From Crotophaga sulcirostris (lineage: Eukaryota; Chordata; Aves; Cuculiformes; Crotophagidae), in the NCBI GenBank assembly GCA_013397455.1, contig VYZB01000340.1, positions 618,685-682,684 on the forward strand: a stretch of DNA of 64,000 nt, given 5' to 3'. Each line of letters starts with the position of its first letter. Within the stretch, counting starts at the first letter, position 1. The notes under the pieces are model-generated. The model was not told the DNA's origin and searched no databases. It worked only from the letters and a program-made list of their open reading frames with translations. The translations under genes and the position numbers were made by a program. Of the stretch, positions 40,186 through 53,491 are shown in pieces.

Positions 40186-42411
40186 AACAAAGGGACAGTT
40201 ATTAACTTGTAAACTGTAGAAAACTGTATTACTTACAAAACAAAGGGAGGAATGTATTGAAAATAAAATTATCGTTATTGTTGTTCCTCTGTTCTTTAAA
40301 TCTGGATCTATAGTCTCTAAAAATTAAAAAAAAAAAGAGCAGATTGGAATTAGTAGAAAGTAGATTTGAGGAAAAATCTGACCTTGATTATTTGCTTACC
40401 TCTCTTTGCAAAGAGAGGTCAAATAGATTCTTCACTTTCAAAGCACTCTCTGAGCAAGTTCAGTGAGTCCAGGTCACTCAATTCAATTCAGTGCCATTCT
40501 AAACCAACTAATTTACAAGAGTGAAAGTCAGGTACTGTGTGTCTTTGGACTGCAGCAGTAATTCTCTTTTGTTTCAGAATATTTTAGGAGCTGGATTGTT
40601 CCAGTGGATTTGTTAGATGATTACCTATAACGCCATGCTTTGGTCAGTACTGTATCTTGTTGAAAGAGGATTAAGTGCTCATTCTCTCTTGCAAGTAAGT
40701 ATGGAAGAAGAAGATCTTGGGCAAAAGCATTTATGTGTGGCTCGTGACCCAGGAAGTTATCTCCATCATGACCCAGGCTCATAATCAGAGCAAAGCATGA
40801 AGGCAACCACAGTGCATTATTTGCACGATATTAATGCCTATAAATGAGTGAACATTCTGACTGTCCTCTGGTGCCCATTCATAATACAGGTTTTACTGGG
40901 GAGATCTCTTCAGAATCACATTTATTACTCTTGACAATAACCTATTTCTCCACTATCTATTACGAAAAAGCAGTCAACAGTTTTTGTTACTGTAATTCAC
41001 AAGCTTAGGTCGTTCTGCAGAGCTGCATATTGTGCAAAGGATAAATGTCCAGCATGGTTTCTTTCATTGCTGTGAGCCTTTTAGCAGCTGCCAGCATTTT
41101 CATCAGAGTAGGGCTGAACAGTGCTTCACATATGTGGATGACTTGCAGCCATTATATCATAATCCAGTGACCTGCAAGTATAAAAGTCCATATATAAGTG
41201 GGTTTGATTGCTGTCCACAAGAAACAAATTAATAATTCCGTATTATTTGAAGAAGAATTTAAGATGATGCTCACACAATGGGATGAAGGTAGAGAAGAGC
41301 CAGTATTTGTTCCAAGCAACTTTCAGAGCTTCGCTTAAGGTGACAGGGGTAAAATCCAGTTTCTGTAGCCTCCTTTACAATCTGTGAGAGAGGTTTACCT
41401 CTGTCTCTCCCCAGAGGCTGTAGAGTGAGGGAATATTTCCAGCTTCCATCTTAGGGAAATGCTCAAGGTTAGGTGGAAAGAACTGAAATTCTCTAAGAAA
41501 CCAATATTCGTGATAACTGCATTAACAGAAATACTCATGTCACTCTACAAAACTTTCTGAATGGAGAGGTGAGGTTGAGTTGTGCAATTTTGACTATGAA
41601 AAAAATTATTCATATGATTTTAATTCTACTGGATGCTAACACTGCCCTGATCTCAGGTGAAAGGAAAGTTAGTGTTCTGCTCTGTTTGACAGCAATTTAG
41701 AGAGGCAAAGATATGTAAGGTAATTAGCAGAAATCTCTGGAAACTACAATGGTTTAGGATTTTAAGATTTACCAGTTGCAATATCACTACCACTAGAAAT
41801 GATAAAATTTATTTTTCTGTAATAACTATTCATACTTTATAAAACAAGTAAGGGAAGATGAGACATTTTCTCCCTCTATGAGTATTGTTTTAGCTTGAGT
41901 TTTAGGGACATAAGTCTTTGTTGATCTTAAACTTATCTCTTTCACTACACTACACAAGTTATGCTTGATAATTATGTTCATCCTGTTTTCTTGAACATAA
42001 TTTTTCTGTTGCTGTGCTACTGCCAATGAGTATAATAGAAGTCTTTTTCATGTATGCCTTTGTTTGATTGATAAAGTATTTGGATAATAGAAATGAGGTC
42101 ACAAGGAAATTTTTGGATATTTTTGTGTATTTATCTTTGCAGGTGTACGTGTATTAATGTCAGATGCATTCTGACTCATTCACATCCATTCTGAAAATTG
42201 TTTCCTGATTCAAATCTATGTTGATATATACCAATGCTGCAACATTGCAGCAAAATGTATTTTGAGCTGTTTTACAATGCCAAACATCTAAAATGATTGA
42301 ATTAGATCAAATTACTAGAAATTAATTCTATGAATACATCTACTACAGTATAACTTTAAATTGCATGTCTTTTGTATAGACACTCACATTTTTGTGAATC
42401 TATCTGTAATA
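40186..42411. other. unique non-coding DNA, no gene recognised
   Basis: AT-rich, with only short frames. A minus-strand frame of about 61 codons at 40.6-40.8 kb has tolerable codon use but no motif and no splice support. Confidence 0.5.
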
Positions 42412-42605
42412 TGGAATCACAGAATTATAAAATAATAGAATCATAGAATGGTTTGGGATGGAAGGGACCATGAAGGTCATCTAGTCCAACCCCCTTGCAG
42501 TGAGGAGGGACTTTTTCCACTATATCAGGTTGCTCAGAGCCCCATCCAACCTGACTTTGAATGTTTCCAGGCATGGGACATCTACCATCTCTCTGGGCAA
42601 AACGC
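42412..42605 (-). mobile_element. CR1 LINE, short 3' fragment with terminal repeats
   Basis: On the plus strand the fragment opens with several degenerate copies of the octamer-like CR1 tail repeat (ATCACAGAAT, AATAATAGAA, ATCATAGAAT). The typical GGTTTGGGATGGAAGGGACC and CATCTAGTCCAACCCCC blocks follow. It stops at about CTCTCTGGGCAAAACG, so only about 190 bp of 3' end was inserted. The sequence is closer to the bird CR1 consensus than the copies at 39.9 and 46.7 kb, so it may be younger. Confidence 0.92.
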
Positions 42606-45600
42606 TGAGAAACAATTTATGATGGCTACATCCTATAAGCCATTACATACTCCTGTGGAACCACTAATTCCAACTATGAGTTCAATTAAATACAAAAGAC
42701 CTGTAAGTTAAATGTTCTTTTCTCAAAATAAATGCTAAAATCCATGCTGAAGACTCAAGGGCATGATGGCAAGGACTGACATATCATACGAAGGCTCATT
42801 TCTGTAGAATATAATTTATCTTGTTCTTTCTAGGGTAATTTGCATCTTACTGAAACCTTTAAACTTTGGTAAAGTAGGTGAGTTAAGAGAATAAGCTAAA
42901 AAATATAAATAAATTCGTTCCTGATTTTCTGAGGAGTAACTTTACATGATTTTTTTGGTTATGGCTGTAACAACTGGACCAGTCTTTTAAATTTTTTATA
43001 CAATATGTTCTAAGTCTGTAACAGTAAACAACATTCCCCCCCACGCCAAATATCTTTCACTTCTTTCCTAAACTGCAGAGGTAATTTTCTCTTAGGTGAA
43101 CATTTCCCACTGGTGCCTTTATAGGTGGGATTTTGCTAGATAAAAATCTCTATGGAAACAAAAGAAGGGCTCATTCTAGCCTTAAAAGAACAGGAACTAT
43201 CTGTGAGAGTGGGAAGCTTGATCATGTTTGTATTCGGGTTTTTTTTTTTTAACCCCAGTGCTTTCTAGCATATTTTGCTACATGTATGGCCCCCAAAACA
43301 GTCACATGCCAGAAACTTGAAAGCACAGTAAAAGTCATCAAAGCCAGAAAAACTGTAGGAAGTATACTTTTAAGCATAAGATGAAGAGTGCATTCTTTTC
43401 ATGCTCACTCAACAGTTTAAATATGTCCTTGCTGGTCTACTCTTTAGAATTTTTTACTCTATATGGATGTAAAAATGGTGGTAGAAGACCACTGTTACAT
43501 AATGTTTAGTAAATAACTTTTAATCCTGACATTCATCATTTTCCTTCCAATTTTATGAGCATTTGATTAGAACAATTGGCATAACCCTCATATAGCTTTA
43601 AAATAATGTCACTGTAGGTTAGTCTTTTAAACAAGTCCAAATAAAGAAGATGTCTGTGTCAGACATTAACCAAGTATATCCAAGAGAGATTGCAAGCATA
43701 TAGTAGAGGGCTGATTAATAAGATTAGTAGATAAAATAAGCACTTAGGTTCAATGCTTCCAGATTTCTTGAAAAAAATATAGACATATGGAAAGTAGGCA
43801 AAAGAATTCAGAATAAGGTGTTAAATAAAATCAAACCAAAGATATATTACTACATATGCTGTATAAACATAGATGCTACTGGGAAAACAATTGCTTCAGC
43901 ATCATGGGTTCAGACAGTCAATGGATATTCTAGACAGTAAATCAGTGGAGTCTGTCATTATTGAGAGCTCATTATGAAACAGTTTCAGAGGTTAAATGTA
44001 AAAAACTGTCACATGAGTTTAGGTGAAGCATAACTATTAACTTTTCAATGTTCACCAGAGCACAAAGGCTATGTTTAGGTTTTCTGATGTTTATGAGTAA
44101 ATGGCATTTTTATTAGTTATCATTCCTAAACAGCAGTGTAACAATTCAAGCAATAATTACAAAATGTTCATGACTTGTCCTGAGTACTGAACTGACCCTG
44201 CAGGATTGCATGTATTTGCTCTGAAGGAATGATAGACTCATCAGTCTCGAAGGAATGATACTCATCTGTCTGAAAGGAAAATGTATGTTGAGAATATGAA
44301 GATAGGAGCTGACCAGTAGTGAAGCTTCAGAGATTAGAGATTACTTGGTTTCAAAGGAGATAGACCAGATGCTCACAATACACAGCTCAGAGAATATTTA
44401 AACCATCTGATCTCTCTCACTCCACTGCAGGAATTGTCACCCTGTTATGTTTTCATAATGCTTTATACAGTTTATGCAAAAGCATTTAAAAACATCTATG
44501 ATTTTATATAGAGATTATTCTGAAGTTCAATATATTCCACTGCTAGGTCTGGCTGCTAATAAATTAATCTTAGCTCAACTTCTCCAAAAGAGCAAATAAA
44601 AGATATCAGTAGATGAGTGACCTTTCACCTCCACCAAAAAAAAGGAGGTAAAACTTCATTGTTACACCTCTATATACATTATTTTTCTTAAAAAACCTGA
44701 CGTAAAGTTGGAAAGATTGATTTGATTTTATTCACAACAGTGGTCTAGGAAAGGATTCCTTCCTTAACTAAAATTTTGGGCAATATGTACCCTTATCTTT
44801 CAGTGTAGTAGAATTTCATTGTACTCACTTTCATGGGTTGGTTCTCTTGTGTTCTCATGTGTCCAGTGTGCTGTCTGTGCTACTAGTAGTCTTACGTTTG
44901 TCTCTTGGTTTACAGTTGCCAAGACAAAAAAATTTATTTATTAAAGGCAATATGCACTTTGCAGTTCTGTAAAATTTGTTATATTCTGTGTCAGGTTTCC
45001 TTACAATAACCAATTATCTTTGACGTGTAGTCATATCAAATGCTTCTTGAAAAATGCATACTGTCCATGTCACACTCTTATCTATCACGGCAGAATTATC
45101 TTCAAAGAGTTCTATCAACTTGGTTATGCAAGACATTCCTATTATACATTCATATTGGCTGCCTCTAATGGAATTAAGCTTTGCTTAGTGCTCCCTTGCC
45201 AGTTGCAACAAAATTGTTCTCAGTATGTATTAAGAAATGTTAAGCTAGCTGGTGATTCTATATTTTATCCTGCCTCATTACTTATTGGAACAGTAGGGCT
45301 GTTGTCTCAAACTTTTTAGTTCTTCAGGAGCTGGTTCTGCCATCACAGAAAATTGACTGTGAAAGCTCAGAAAATGCTTTGCTAATAGAAAAACTTTAGT
45401 AAGCAAATCACACTCATGTACTTAAATGACAGAAACATGGAAGGAAAATAGCAAGTTTCAGAGAGTGTGAGAGACGAATCTAAAATTCAGAAGAAAATTG
45501 CCAGTGCCAATAATCAGAAGCCCACAAAAATGCTAAAGAAAATTAACTTTACGGTGCTGTAAATATCGCACCTTAAAAAACAAAGTCCAGGAGGCTTGGA

Positions 45601-46747
45601 GAACTTAAAAAAAAATGCTACCTTTTGATTGTTTTTTTTTTTCAGGTGGGTGGGTTATGTTTGTCACATTCAGCATTTTCGTGCCATAGGCATAATTGCA
45701 TTTTAATACTTGGATTGCATTTACTAATAGATTATCAACTTAAGTACTTGTTTGAGAATGAATTGTAATATATAAAGTTAGATATTAACTGCTTATTAGT
45801 GGCGTGTTTTCGAGGCTGTTACCAGACTAACAAATATATAACAGTAAATTATAAAGTATAAGAAAAAATGGGAAGTTAAAAGAGGCTTAAAGACACAGTA
45901 AAGATAGGAATAGTCTTTCATATCTATGTGAAGGCAGTTTATGACCAATACAGGCATTATATGGCAGAGTGAAAGGAGTAAATGGTAGAGATACCCTGTA
46001 CAGCCTGAAAATGGAACCATGCTTTTGCATTTATGTTCATATTTTTTTAGGACATCAAGTAGAATATTATGCTAAAGACCTTCTTCCAAACAGTCTGAAT
46101 GATCTGAAAAAAGCATTTTTGTAGAGACGAAAATTTTTAATTTTTTTAAATATTGTATAAATGTTTTAGTTCTAAATGGTAACCGGATATATCATGATAT
46201 GTTTGAATTTAATCTCAAAGAAAAGTAAACACCACTGTAGAGGTCTGTAAATCACCCACACTATGAAGCACCGGGAAATAATGCATTGATTATGTTGTGG
46301 GAGTACAGTTAGATACTAGAAACTTAATTAATATTTGGTGAAAAGTGGGTATTGTTGTCTTGCAGAACTTTCTCAGTAGACTAATAACCAGTTTGTCTCC
46401 TAAACTGAGAACAAAATCATTATCAGTATGTTGAGTGCTGTAACTTTAGCAAATTATCGATCTTTTTTCCTTCCCACTTAAATCAATGGGAATTCTGATC
46501 TGCTGAAGTACAGTTAGTGTTGTGCAAAGAAACACGGTGTACTTAGGGTACGTAGGAAGCACAATTAAGACAAACTTAAATTAGGTACATCTACCATTTA
46601 GTTGTTCTTTAGGATTGTAGACTTATTCTGACATAATAAAACATAGACATAATATTTCCAGCTGAAGGGCTCAATAAAATAATGCAATGTGATCCTTTGT
46701 TAGCTTTTTTCTTGGTGAAAGAGGGTATGTGTAAGTCACTTTTCCCA
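42606..46747. other. unique AT-rich DNA, no gene recognised
   Basis: Apart from a small tandem duplication at 44.2 kb and T runs (43239-43250 and near 45.64 kb), nothing is recognisable. A 99-codon frame at 45.0-45.3 kb is AT-rich and has no motif. Confidence 0.5.
44220..44267. repeat. imperfect tandem duplication, about 24 bp unit
   Basis: TCTGAAGGAATGATAGACTC plus ATCAG is followed directly by TCTCGAAGGAATGATACTCA plus TCTG. A partial third start (TCTGAAAGGA) comes next. This is consistent with a local slippage duplication. Confidence 0.75.
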
Positions 46748-47022
46748 GGTAACAAGAGATAGGACTAGAGGAAATGGCCTCAAGTTGGGCCAGGGCAGGT
46801 TTAGATTAGATACTAGGAAAAAATTTCTCCACTGGAAGCGTTGTCAAGCACTGGGACAGGCTGCCCAGGGAACTGGCTCAGTCACCATCGCTGGAGGTGT
46901 TTAAAAATTGTGTAAATGTAGTGCTTGGCACCCAGTTTAGAGGTGAGTTAGCAGTGTTAGGTTTATAGTTGAACTTGATAACCTTGGGGGCCTTTTCCAA
47001 CCAAACTTATTCTATTATTCTG
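46748..47022 (+). mobile_element. CR1 LINE, 3' fragment on the plus strand
   Basis: It starts near AACAAGAGATAGGACTAGAG (coding for the CR1 'DRTRG' region) and passes through GGCCTCAAGTTGGGCCAGGG, CTGGGACAGGCTGCCCAGGG and the 'GGTGTTTAAAAA' block. It ends with a degenerate TATTCTATTATTCTGTAT tail. About 275 bp remain. It is the only clear CR1 copy here in plus orientation. The coding frame is interrupted. Confidence 0.92.
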
Positions 47023-50000
47023 TATTTCAATCAGTTTAGGAGATCAATAATTTCAGTGGAAATCTCATCATCAGTTGCTAAAAAGTGGCATGTCACCTGA
47101 AAATTTTTTCCCAATTTTTTTTTCTTGCATTGAGTTAACTCTTACTGTTTTTGAGAGAGTCTGTGAAAAAAGGTGAAAGGAAAGATAAAAAAGAAAAATA
47201 CACATTTAACAAATTTGAGCATATACAAGCATGAATTCTGACTGAGTCAGCCATATGCTTTCACATCCATGTCATGTACCGTTCAGACAGTGGAGAACTG
47301 TTAGAATCGGATGGATCTATTTTTTCTAAAAGATATTGAGAAACAGCTTCAGAGAACTGCCACAGTCTTGAGAGATGTCTTTTTTTTTTTTTTCTGTTAA
47401 AGATACCTGCTTTGCAGGTACTCAAACCATTATATTTGTGATGACATAAAAGCAGTTCATTAAGAGCAGATAATGTGAGGAAAACTGAAGCAGCTTTCTT
47501 CCTTTTATTCCTTGCAAGTCTGGCTTACAGAAAAATATATATATTAATGCATTTTCAAAACACTTTTGAGAAAATCTTTAATTTGCTGTAAAAATGCACC
47601 TTTTGCTTGTGTTTACCACCTGTAAAAAGAATAGAGAAGATGAGTTGATAATACTACCATCAGATCTTACACTGGCAGAGAAAAAATTATTCTTGTTAGC
47701 GCATTATGCAGTCTCAGGAGTCATCTTCTGTGTAAATGAAAGCAGTGCCCCTGAAGGAAGCCAGACTGACAGGGCTCTTTACTCCAGTCTTCCATTCAGG
47801 CTGTTTACAGCACAAGGAGCACCTTTGCAACTACCTTCCTTCATCCTGCACTGAAGCAATGAAAGACAAATCGCTGTGTCCATGTTCTCTTTCTTCTCCT
47901 CCATGGGTTTGTTTTTCCAGGGGTACTATTAGAGTGCATTTGTCAAATTATAGCTCTTTGAAACAGGAGGAAAACTAATCCATTCTTTTTGTTTTGAAAA
48001 CTTATTCTTTGCTGCTGTTTTTCTAGGGATTTTTTAATTAAAGTTAAGGTGTCGCATAGCAGGAACTTTCATCATTCTGAATAGAGAAAGGACCCCAAAC
48101 ACTAGTCAGTTTGGCCAGCTACTAGGGAAATTCATACTTCATGGATTTGCTTTCTTCTGGGTATGGATTTTCCAAGGCCTGAAAATTTTCAAAAAGGAGA
48201 TTCTGGCTTGGAAGTATGTGCATACCATACCTTCAGGAAACCGAGACTCTGGCTTCACAATAAATTTGCTGTGGAAACTTTAGCAACTTGTTTTGAAATG
48301 TTCTTTTCCTAATAACTTTATAGAGCTCCCTTCTGCATTATTATTATTATTACATACACACTTATGCAGACAGAACGATTTTGCCTACCAACTGAGTTAA
48401 TTTTGGAAACAGAATGGGCCTCCAGCACCTAGCTGGATGGGAACAATAATTATACTGCTTTAATGCCATGAAAAGCATTTGTTTCTAGGGCCTAATAAAA
48501 TATCCGTATAAAGTATCTAAAAATTGGAGTGATGGTATAGCATTCTGCCATATTTTAATTCAGAGAATTTGTTTAGCTCTTAAGGAAACCTTTATTTACA
48601 TTGCCACAGTTTATTTGGATATTAAGTTTCAAAACATTGTTTGCTTAGCAATTAAAAGCAAAAAATACCGTCATGGTTTCTATTATTAGAGTTTATTTTA
48701 ATTTACCACTGTTTCATTTTTTATTTTTTTGAGAAGGCAGCAAAAGTTCACCAAATCCATCAAGTACATTATAAATGGAAAGTGTGTAAGTCAGTGAAAA
48801 CATTTGTTTCAATACTTTCATTTATTGCTCACTCTTTTCTAGGTAGCCAGCTATTCCTGTAGCTGTTGACAAATTGGAAGAGTCCATTTAATTGTTCTAA
48901 TAACTATTCTTTAGACCTAGTGTTAGGAAAAAAATTCCTTAGTATTTAAATAACTCCATAGCTATCAACATACAGGAAGCCTTTCAGTTAAAATCTTAAT
49001 CTTGACAGTGGTTCAGATTGTTGGGAGTTTCTTCGTGAGAGACACATACAAACCAGTTAAAAAAGCAGCCATTACACTGTGTTCAGTCAGAATGCTCCTT
49101 TGGCTCTCTAATTTGACATTTATAGCAAATGTACAATAAAACAAGCTCTTCACATGGATTGCACTGTTTAGCTATAAACTTTCTTTAATTATATCAGCTC
49201 TTCTTCCCTGGCTCTTTGGTGTCTTTCTAACTCTTTTTCTAGGAACAATTACTTCTTTTTCATCCTGTTCTAGCTGTGTTAACCAAATTCATCAAAACCA
49301 TTATAAAAGTCAGTATCACTAATGTAAATTGTGAGAAAGGTTCAAAAGTTTCATTGAATAGCTGTTAACTCTGTGGGTAAAAACAGAAAGTGAAAACTAA
49401 TAAGTTGAAGATCTAATCAATTATTTTGAGTTTTGCCTGTGTGGAGACTGAAGAACTCCACATGGGTTTTTTTTGAGGGGGGAGAGAGTTGGTGACTGGC
49501 AATGCCTTTGTGTGGATGGCATCATAACAAATAGGAAAGGAAACCTCAACTTTGGAAATTAGTAACTGTAGTCTTGATGCAGTAGTTATGAGGAACATAT
49601 CATCACATTAGAAATGATTTTTTCATTATTAAGATTATATTTATAATTTTAGAAGTAAGAAAAAGGTAAAATTAGCTGCAAATACTGTTAGACCAGTTTT
49701 CACACCTTTCCATTAATTTTAATGGAATTGAATTTACTTGCTATCACCTTCCATGCCAGAGCAGATGGTAAAACCAGATACCTTTAGAAATAAACTTTTG
49801 CCATAACAATGAAAAAATAATGACAGCAAATGGCAGGATAAATGTGATTTATAATATGAGCTACCCAGAATATCTTTTGCTAGCAAGACTTCAGTAAATA
49901 TATTGACATGGACTGTATAGCATTTTAAATTATGGTATGAAACCACAGCATATTGTGAGAATGCAGCTTCAAAGTAGTGCATATACAGTTTAAGAGACAT

Positions 50001-51181
50001 GGAATTTCCCATGCTTTTGAAGTGAAAGCGCTTCAATATGAAGCTGTTCATGTATTATCCTCACTTGCCTTCAAAGTTTTCTAGGATTTCTGTTGTTCAC
50101 AGCCGTCTCTTTTACTCCTTTAAATTGTCCATATGAAAATTAGCCACACACTTCAGGCACATATAACATGATCAGTAGCACTTACCACACAGCACTGTCC
50201 ATTTGATCTAAAAGACATAGCCACCCATAGCTGGAGTTTTGAATAGCTTTGCATTTGCACTCTAAACATGGTTCTCCAGAAGGCTTTATCCAGTCTCTAG
50301 AACTCTGTGTGGAAACATTGGTTTGCCATCAAACAGTGATCTGCAGGATTCAGACCAGAAAATTAAGCTGATTCTAACTGAATGCAAGGGCCCTTGTGAG
50401 GATCAGCATCTTGATGGTCAAGATGTTTGCCCTTAGAATATGGAGTCTTGAGTTTGATCCTAAGTGCCATGGTCTGTGTGATGCTCTATTTAGTCTCTCT
50501 CTACTTTTCTCCCACCTATAAATGGAACTGAGGAGAACTCAGATAATATAGGTGCAGGTGCAGGGTAAGTATATAAAATAGAAAGTAAGTACCATCTGTA
50601 GTTTCTAAAGACACTTGCTGACGTCAAGGACTGTATTATTTTTGAACCTGCCATTCTGCGTCACAGATTTTCATTGAAAAGTTGAACAACCCAATACCCA
50701 TCTGAAAGTAATCTCCCTTCAGCACAACATTATTCAGTTTTTTCTTACTTGGTATGCTTGAAGGATTTGTAATTGTTTTAAATTACGTTATACATTATTT
50801 TGACATATTCACCTATTAAAGGAGCTTTGTAAAAACTGTATGGCATTAAGATACAGTTTTCTTATGGTAGCAATCAATAACCACACAACTGCTTGAGGAC
50901 ATTGTATTTCTCAAAAAGACACTCCTGAAATATTCAGAAATACCTCATATTTTCCATTCAGAATTTTACTAAGCTATATCTTCTGAATAACCATGCATCA
51001 AAAATTCTTTATATGTGATGCACATCATTGGTACCAATGCTGAGAGAACTGTGATGAACAAGCAGCATATGTTCTCTTTTTATAAGGTTTTGGACAAACA
51101 GGCAAAATCGTAAAGCCTTATGCTGTGTATTGTATTGAAAGCTTATAAATCTGGGGAGAAGAGGGCATTTCACCTTATTGC
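47023..51181. other. unique AT-rich DNA, no gene recognised
   Basis: Contains a 14-base T run (47380-47393) and a short ATT repeat near 48.34 kb. Frames reach 105 codons (minus strand near 49.9 kb) without any motif. No exon is recognised. Confidence 0.5.
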
Positions 51182-52430
51182 AGAATCACAGAATGGTAAC
51201 ATTTGGAGGAAAGGACTTCTGGAGATCATCTAGTTCAACCCTCCTGCTAAAGCAGGTTCACCTAGAGCAGGTTGTACAAGAGCACTTCCAGGCAAGTTTT
51301 GAATATTTTCAGAGAACATTCCACAGTTTCTCTGGGCACCCTGTTCCTGTGCTCCGTCACCCTCACAGTAAAGAAATTTTTCCTCGTGTTTAGATGGAAC
51401 TCCCTGTGCTCCAGTTTGTACCTGTTGCCCTTTGTCCTATTGCTGGGCACCGTTGAGAAAAGTCTGGCCCCATGCTTTTGACATCTGCCCTTTAAATACT
51501 TATAAGCATTGATGAGGTCTCCTCTCAGTCGTCTTTTCTCCAAACTAAACAGAACTGGGTCTTTCAGCCTTTCCTCATATGAAAAAATGCTCCAGTCCCC
51601 TAATTATCTTTGTTGTCCTCTGCTGGTAGTTCCTGTCTTTCTTGAACTGGGGAGCCCAGAACTGGACACAGTACTTCAGATGCAGCCTCACTAGGGCAGA
51701 GTAGAAGGGAGGATAACCTCCCTTGAGCTGATGGCCACTCTCTTCTTAATGCCTACTACGATAGAATTGGCCTTCTTGGCCACAAGGGCACTTTTCTGGC
51801 TCATGGTTAACTTCTTGTCCACCAGGACTCCCAGGTCCTTCTCTGCCGAGCAGCTTTCCTGCAGGACAACCCCTAACCTGTACTGGTACATGGGGTTATT
51901 CCTCCCTAGATGCAGGAATCTACACTTGCCTATGTTGAACTTCATCAGATTACTCTCCACCCAACTTTCCAGCCTGTCCAGGTCTCACTGAATGGCAGCA
52001 CAGCCGTTCGATGTACCAGCCACTCCTCTCAGTTTTGTGCCATCAGCAAACTTGCGGAGGGTACACTCTGGCCCCTCATCCAGGTCACTGATGAATATGT
52101 TGAACAAGACTGGGCCAAGTACTGACCCCTGGAGAACACCACGAGCTACCGGCTTTGAACTAGACCACTATCTGCCATTCAACCAGTTCTCAATCCACTT
52201 CACTCCCCATTTATTGTATGAGGATGTTCCGGAGGACAGTGTCAAAATCCTTGCTGAAGTTGAAGTAGACAATATCCACTGCTCACCCTTCATCTACCTA
52301 GCCAGTCGTGACATCATAGAAGGCTATCAGATTGGCCAAGCATAATTTCCCACTGGTTAATCAATATTGGCAATGCCCGATAACCTTTTCCTCCAGATGC
52401 TGGAGATAAAATCCAGAATGAGCTGTTTGC
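51182..52430 (-). mobile_element. CR1 LINE, about 1.25 kb, 5'-truncated, with ORF2 C-terminal part
   Basis: The low-coordinate end carries the reversed CR1 tail (CAGAATCACAGAATGG). Minus-strand frames show CR1 ORF2 pieces. At 51691-51960 there is a part with KCRFLHLGRNNPMYQYRLG and EKDLGVLVDKKLTMSQ. At 51262-51543 there is the C-terminal part with RRLRGDLINAYKYLKG, DGARLF-like and RVTEHRNR words. Near 52033-52050 the RT active-site box reads FADGTK instead of FADD, so a metal-binding aspartate is lost. Frames are broken by stops and shifts and the upstream RT and endonuclease parts are missing. It is a dead copy. The high-coordinate end is approximate. Confidence 0.93.
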
Positions 52431-53491
52431 CTGTCTAATAAAATATGATGTGTTTCATGATTTGGTAATTGAAAGATGTGCTGTAGGGGCAAAATATTAA
52501 TTTTTGCTTTTAATGTTGTGTGAGTAGACCAATGTGAGAAAATCTAGACAGATTATTAAATAAAAATGGGAAGAAATATCCATGTATCTTCCAGTATTTT
52601 AACTTTATAGTTTGATAGATTTATGATTTATTTTTGATGGCTTTATGCAACCACTGTCAACTCAGAAAAACAGCTTGTCATCCATTTTGCAAATCTACCA
52701 ATTCAGATCACATTCACAGCCAGCAGAACCACAAACAATGAATGAAAACTTTACCACTTTGCTGTCATCAGTTGAAGCAATATTTATTCTTTTTTTTAAA
52801 AAAATATTACAACAGTAGAAAAATTAGTCACAGAAGGTTTTCTACTTCTTTATCATCGTATAAAAATATAGAATACTGGTCTTTCATGGTAATGAACTTT
52901 TTTTGCTATATGGTTGGGGATCTCAATAGCTACCACCACTGCTCCTGCAGCTGAAAGGGAAAATAATACTAATATCACCAGGAGCTGTGAAGAAATCTGC
53001 TCTCTTGTAGGTGAATGAAATTGAATGCTACTTTGTACCTCATTCTAAATAACTCTGTACATTTAAAGGCAGAGTAAATTCACGTTCATTCTACAGTGTA
53101 TCACCTTTCAATACCTGTTCAGTTTTCTTGAAAGAATTCCAGAAATCTGTAAAAGGCTTTGAGTCAGTTTTCATCAATTTCATTCCCAAATTGCAGAGCC
53201 ACTGGAGATTAAACCCTGAACATTTTTGCAAAGCTCTGAACTTAAATGAGAAGTCTCTTATCAGTCTAATCAGAATACTGCTTAATCCAGCCTGATATTT
53301 TACTTGTTCTACTAATATGTCAGTTGCCAGTTCATAGTACCATACAGTTTGAATTTTTTTTAATGTTAATAATTAAGTGAAATGTCCTATTTAGTTTTCA
53401 TAGAGAATCTATGCTTAGTCAAATTATTTGAAATTTTTTTGAGCAGAGGGACTTATCTGCAGATCTTTCTTTACAAAAGAAATATAGCTAC
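52431..53491. other. unique spacer between two CR1 copies
   Basis: About 1 kb of AT-rich sequence with no recognised gene or repeat. Confidence 0.5.

Noticed and set aside
40621..40806. Minus-strand frame of 61 codons with fairly normal codon use
   Set aside because: Short, with an upstream in-frame stop close by, no splice signals and no recognised motif; expected by chance in 64 kb.
51178..52345. Plus-strand frames of up to 117 codons
   Set aside because: They are antisense shadows of the minus-strand CR1 ORF2 remnant.
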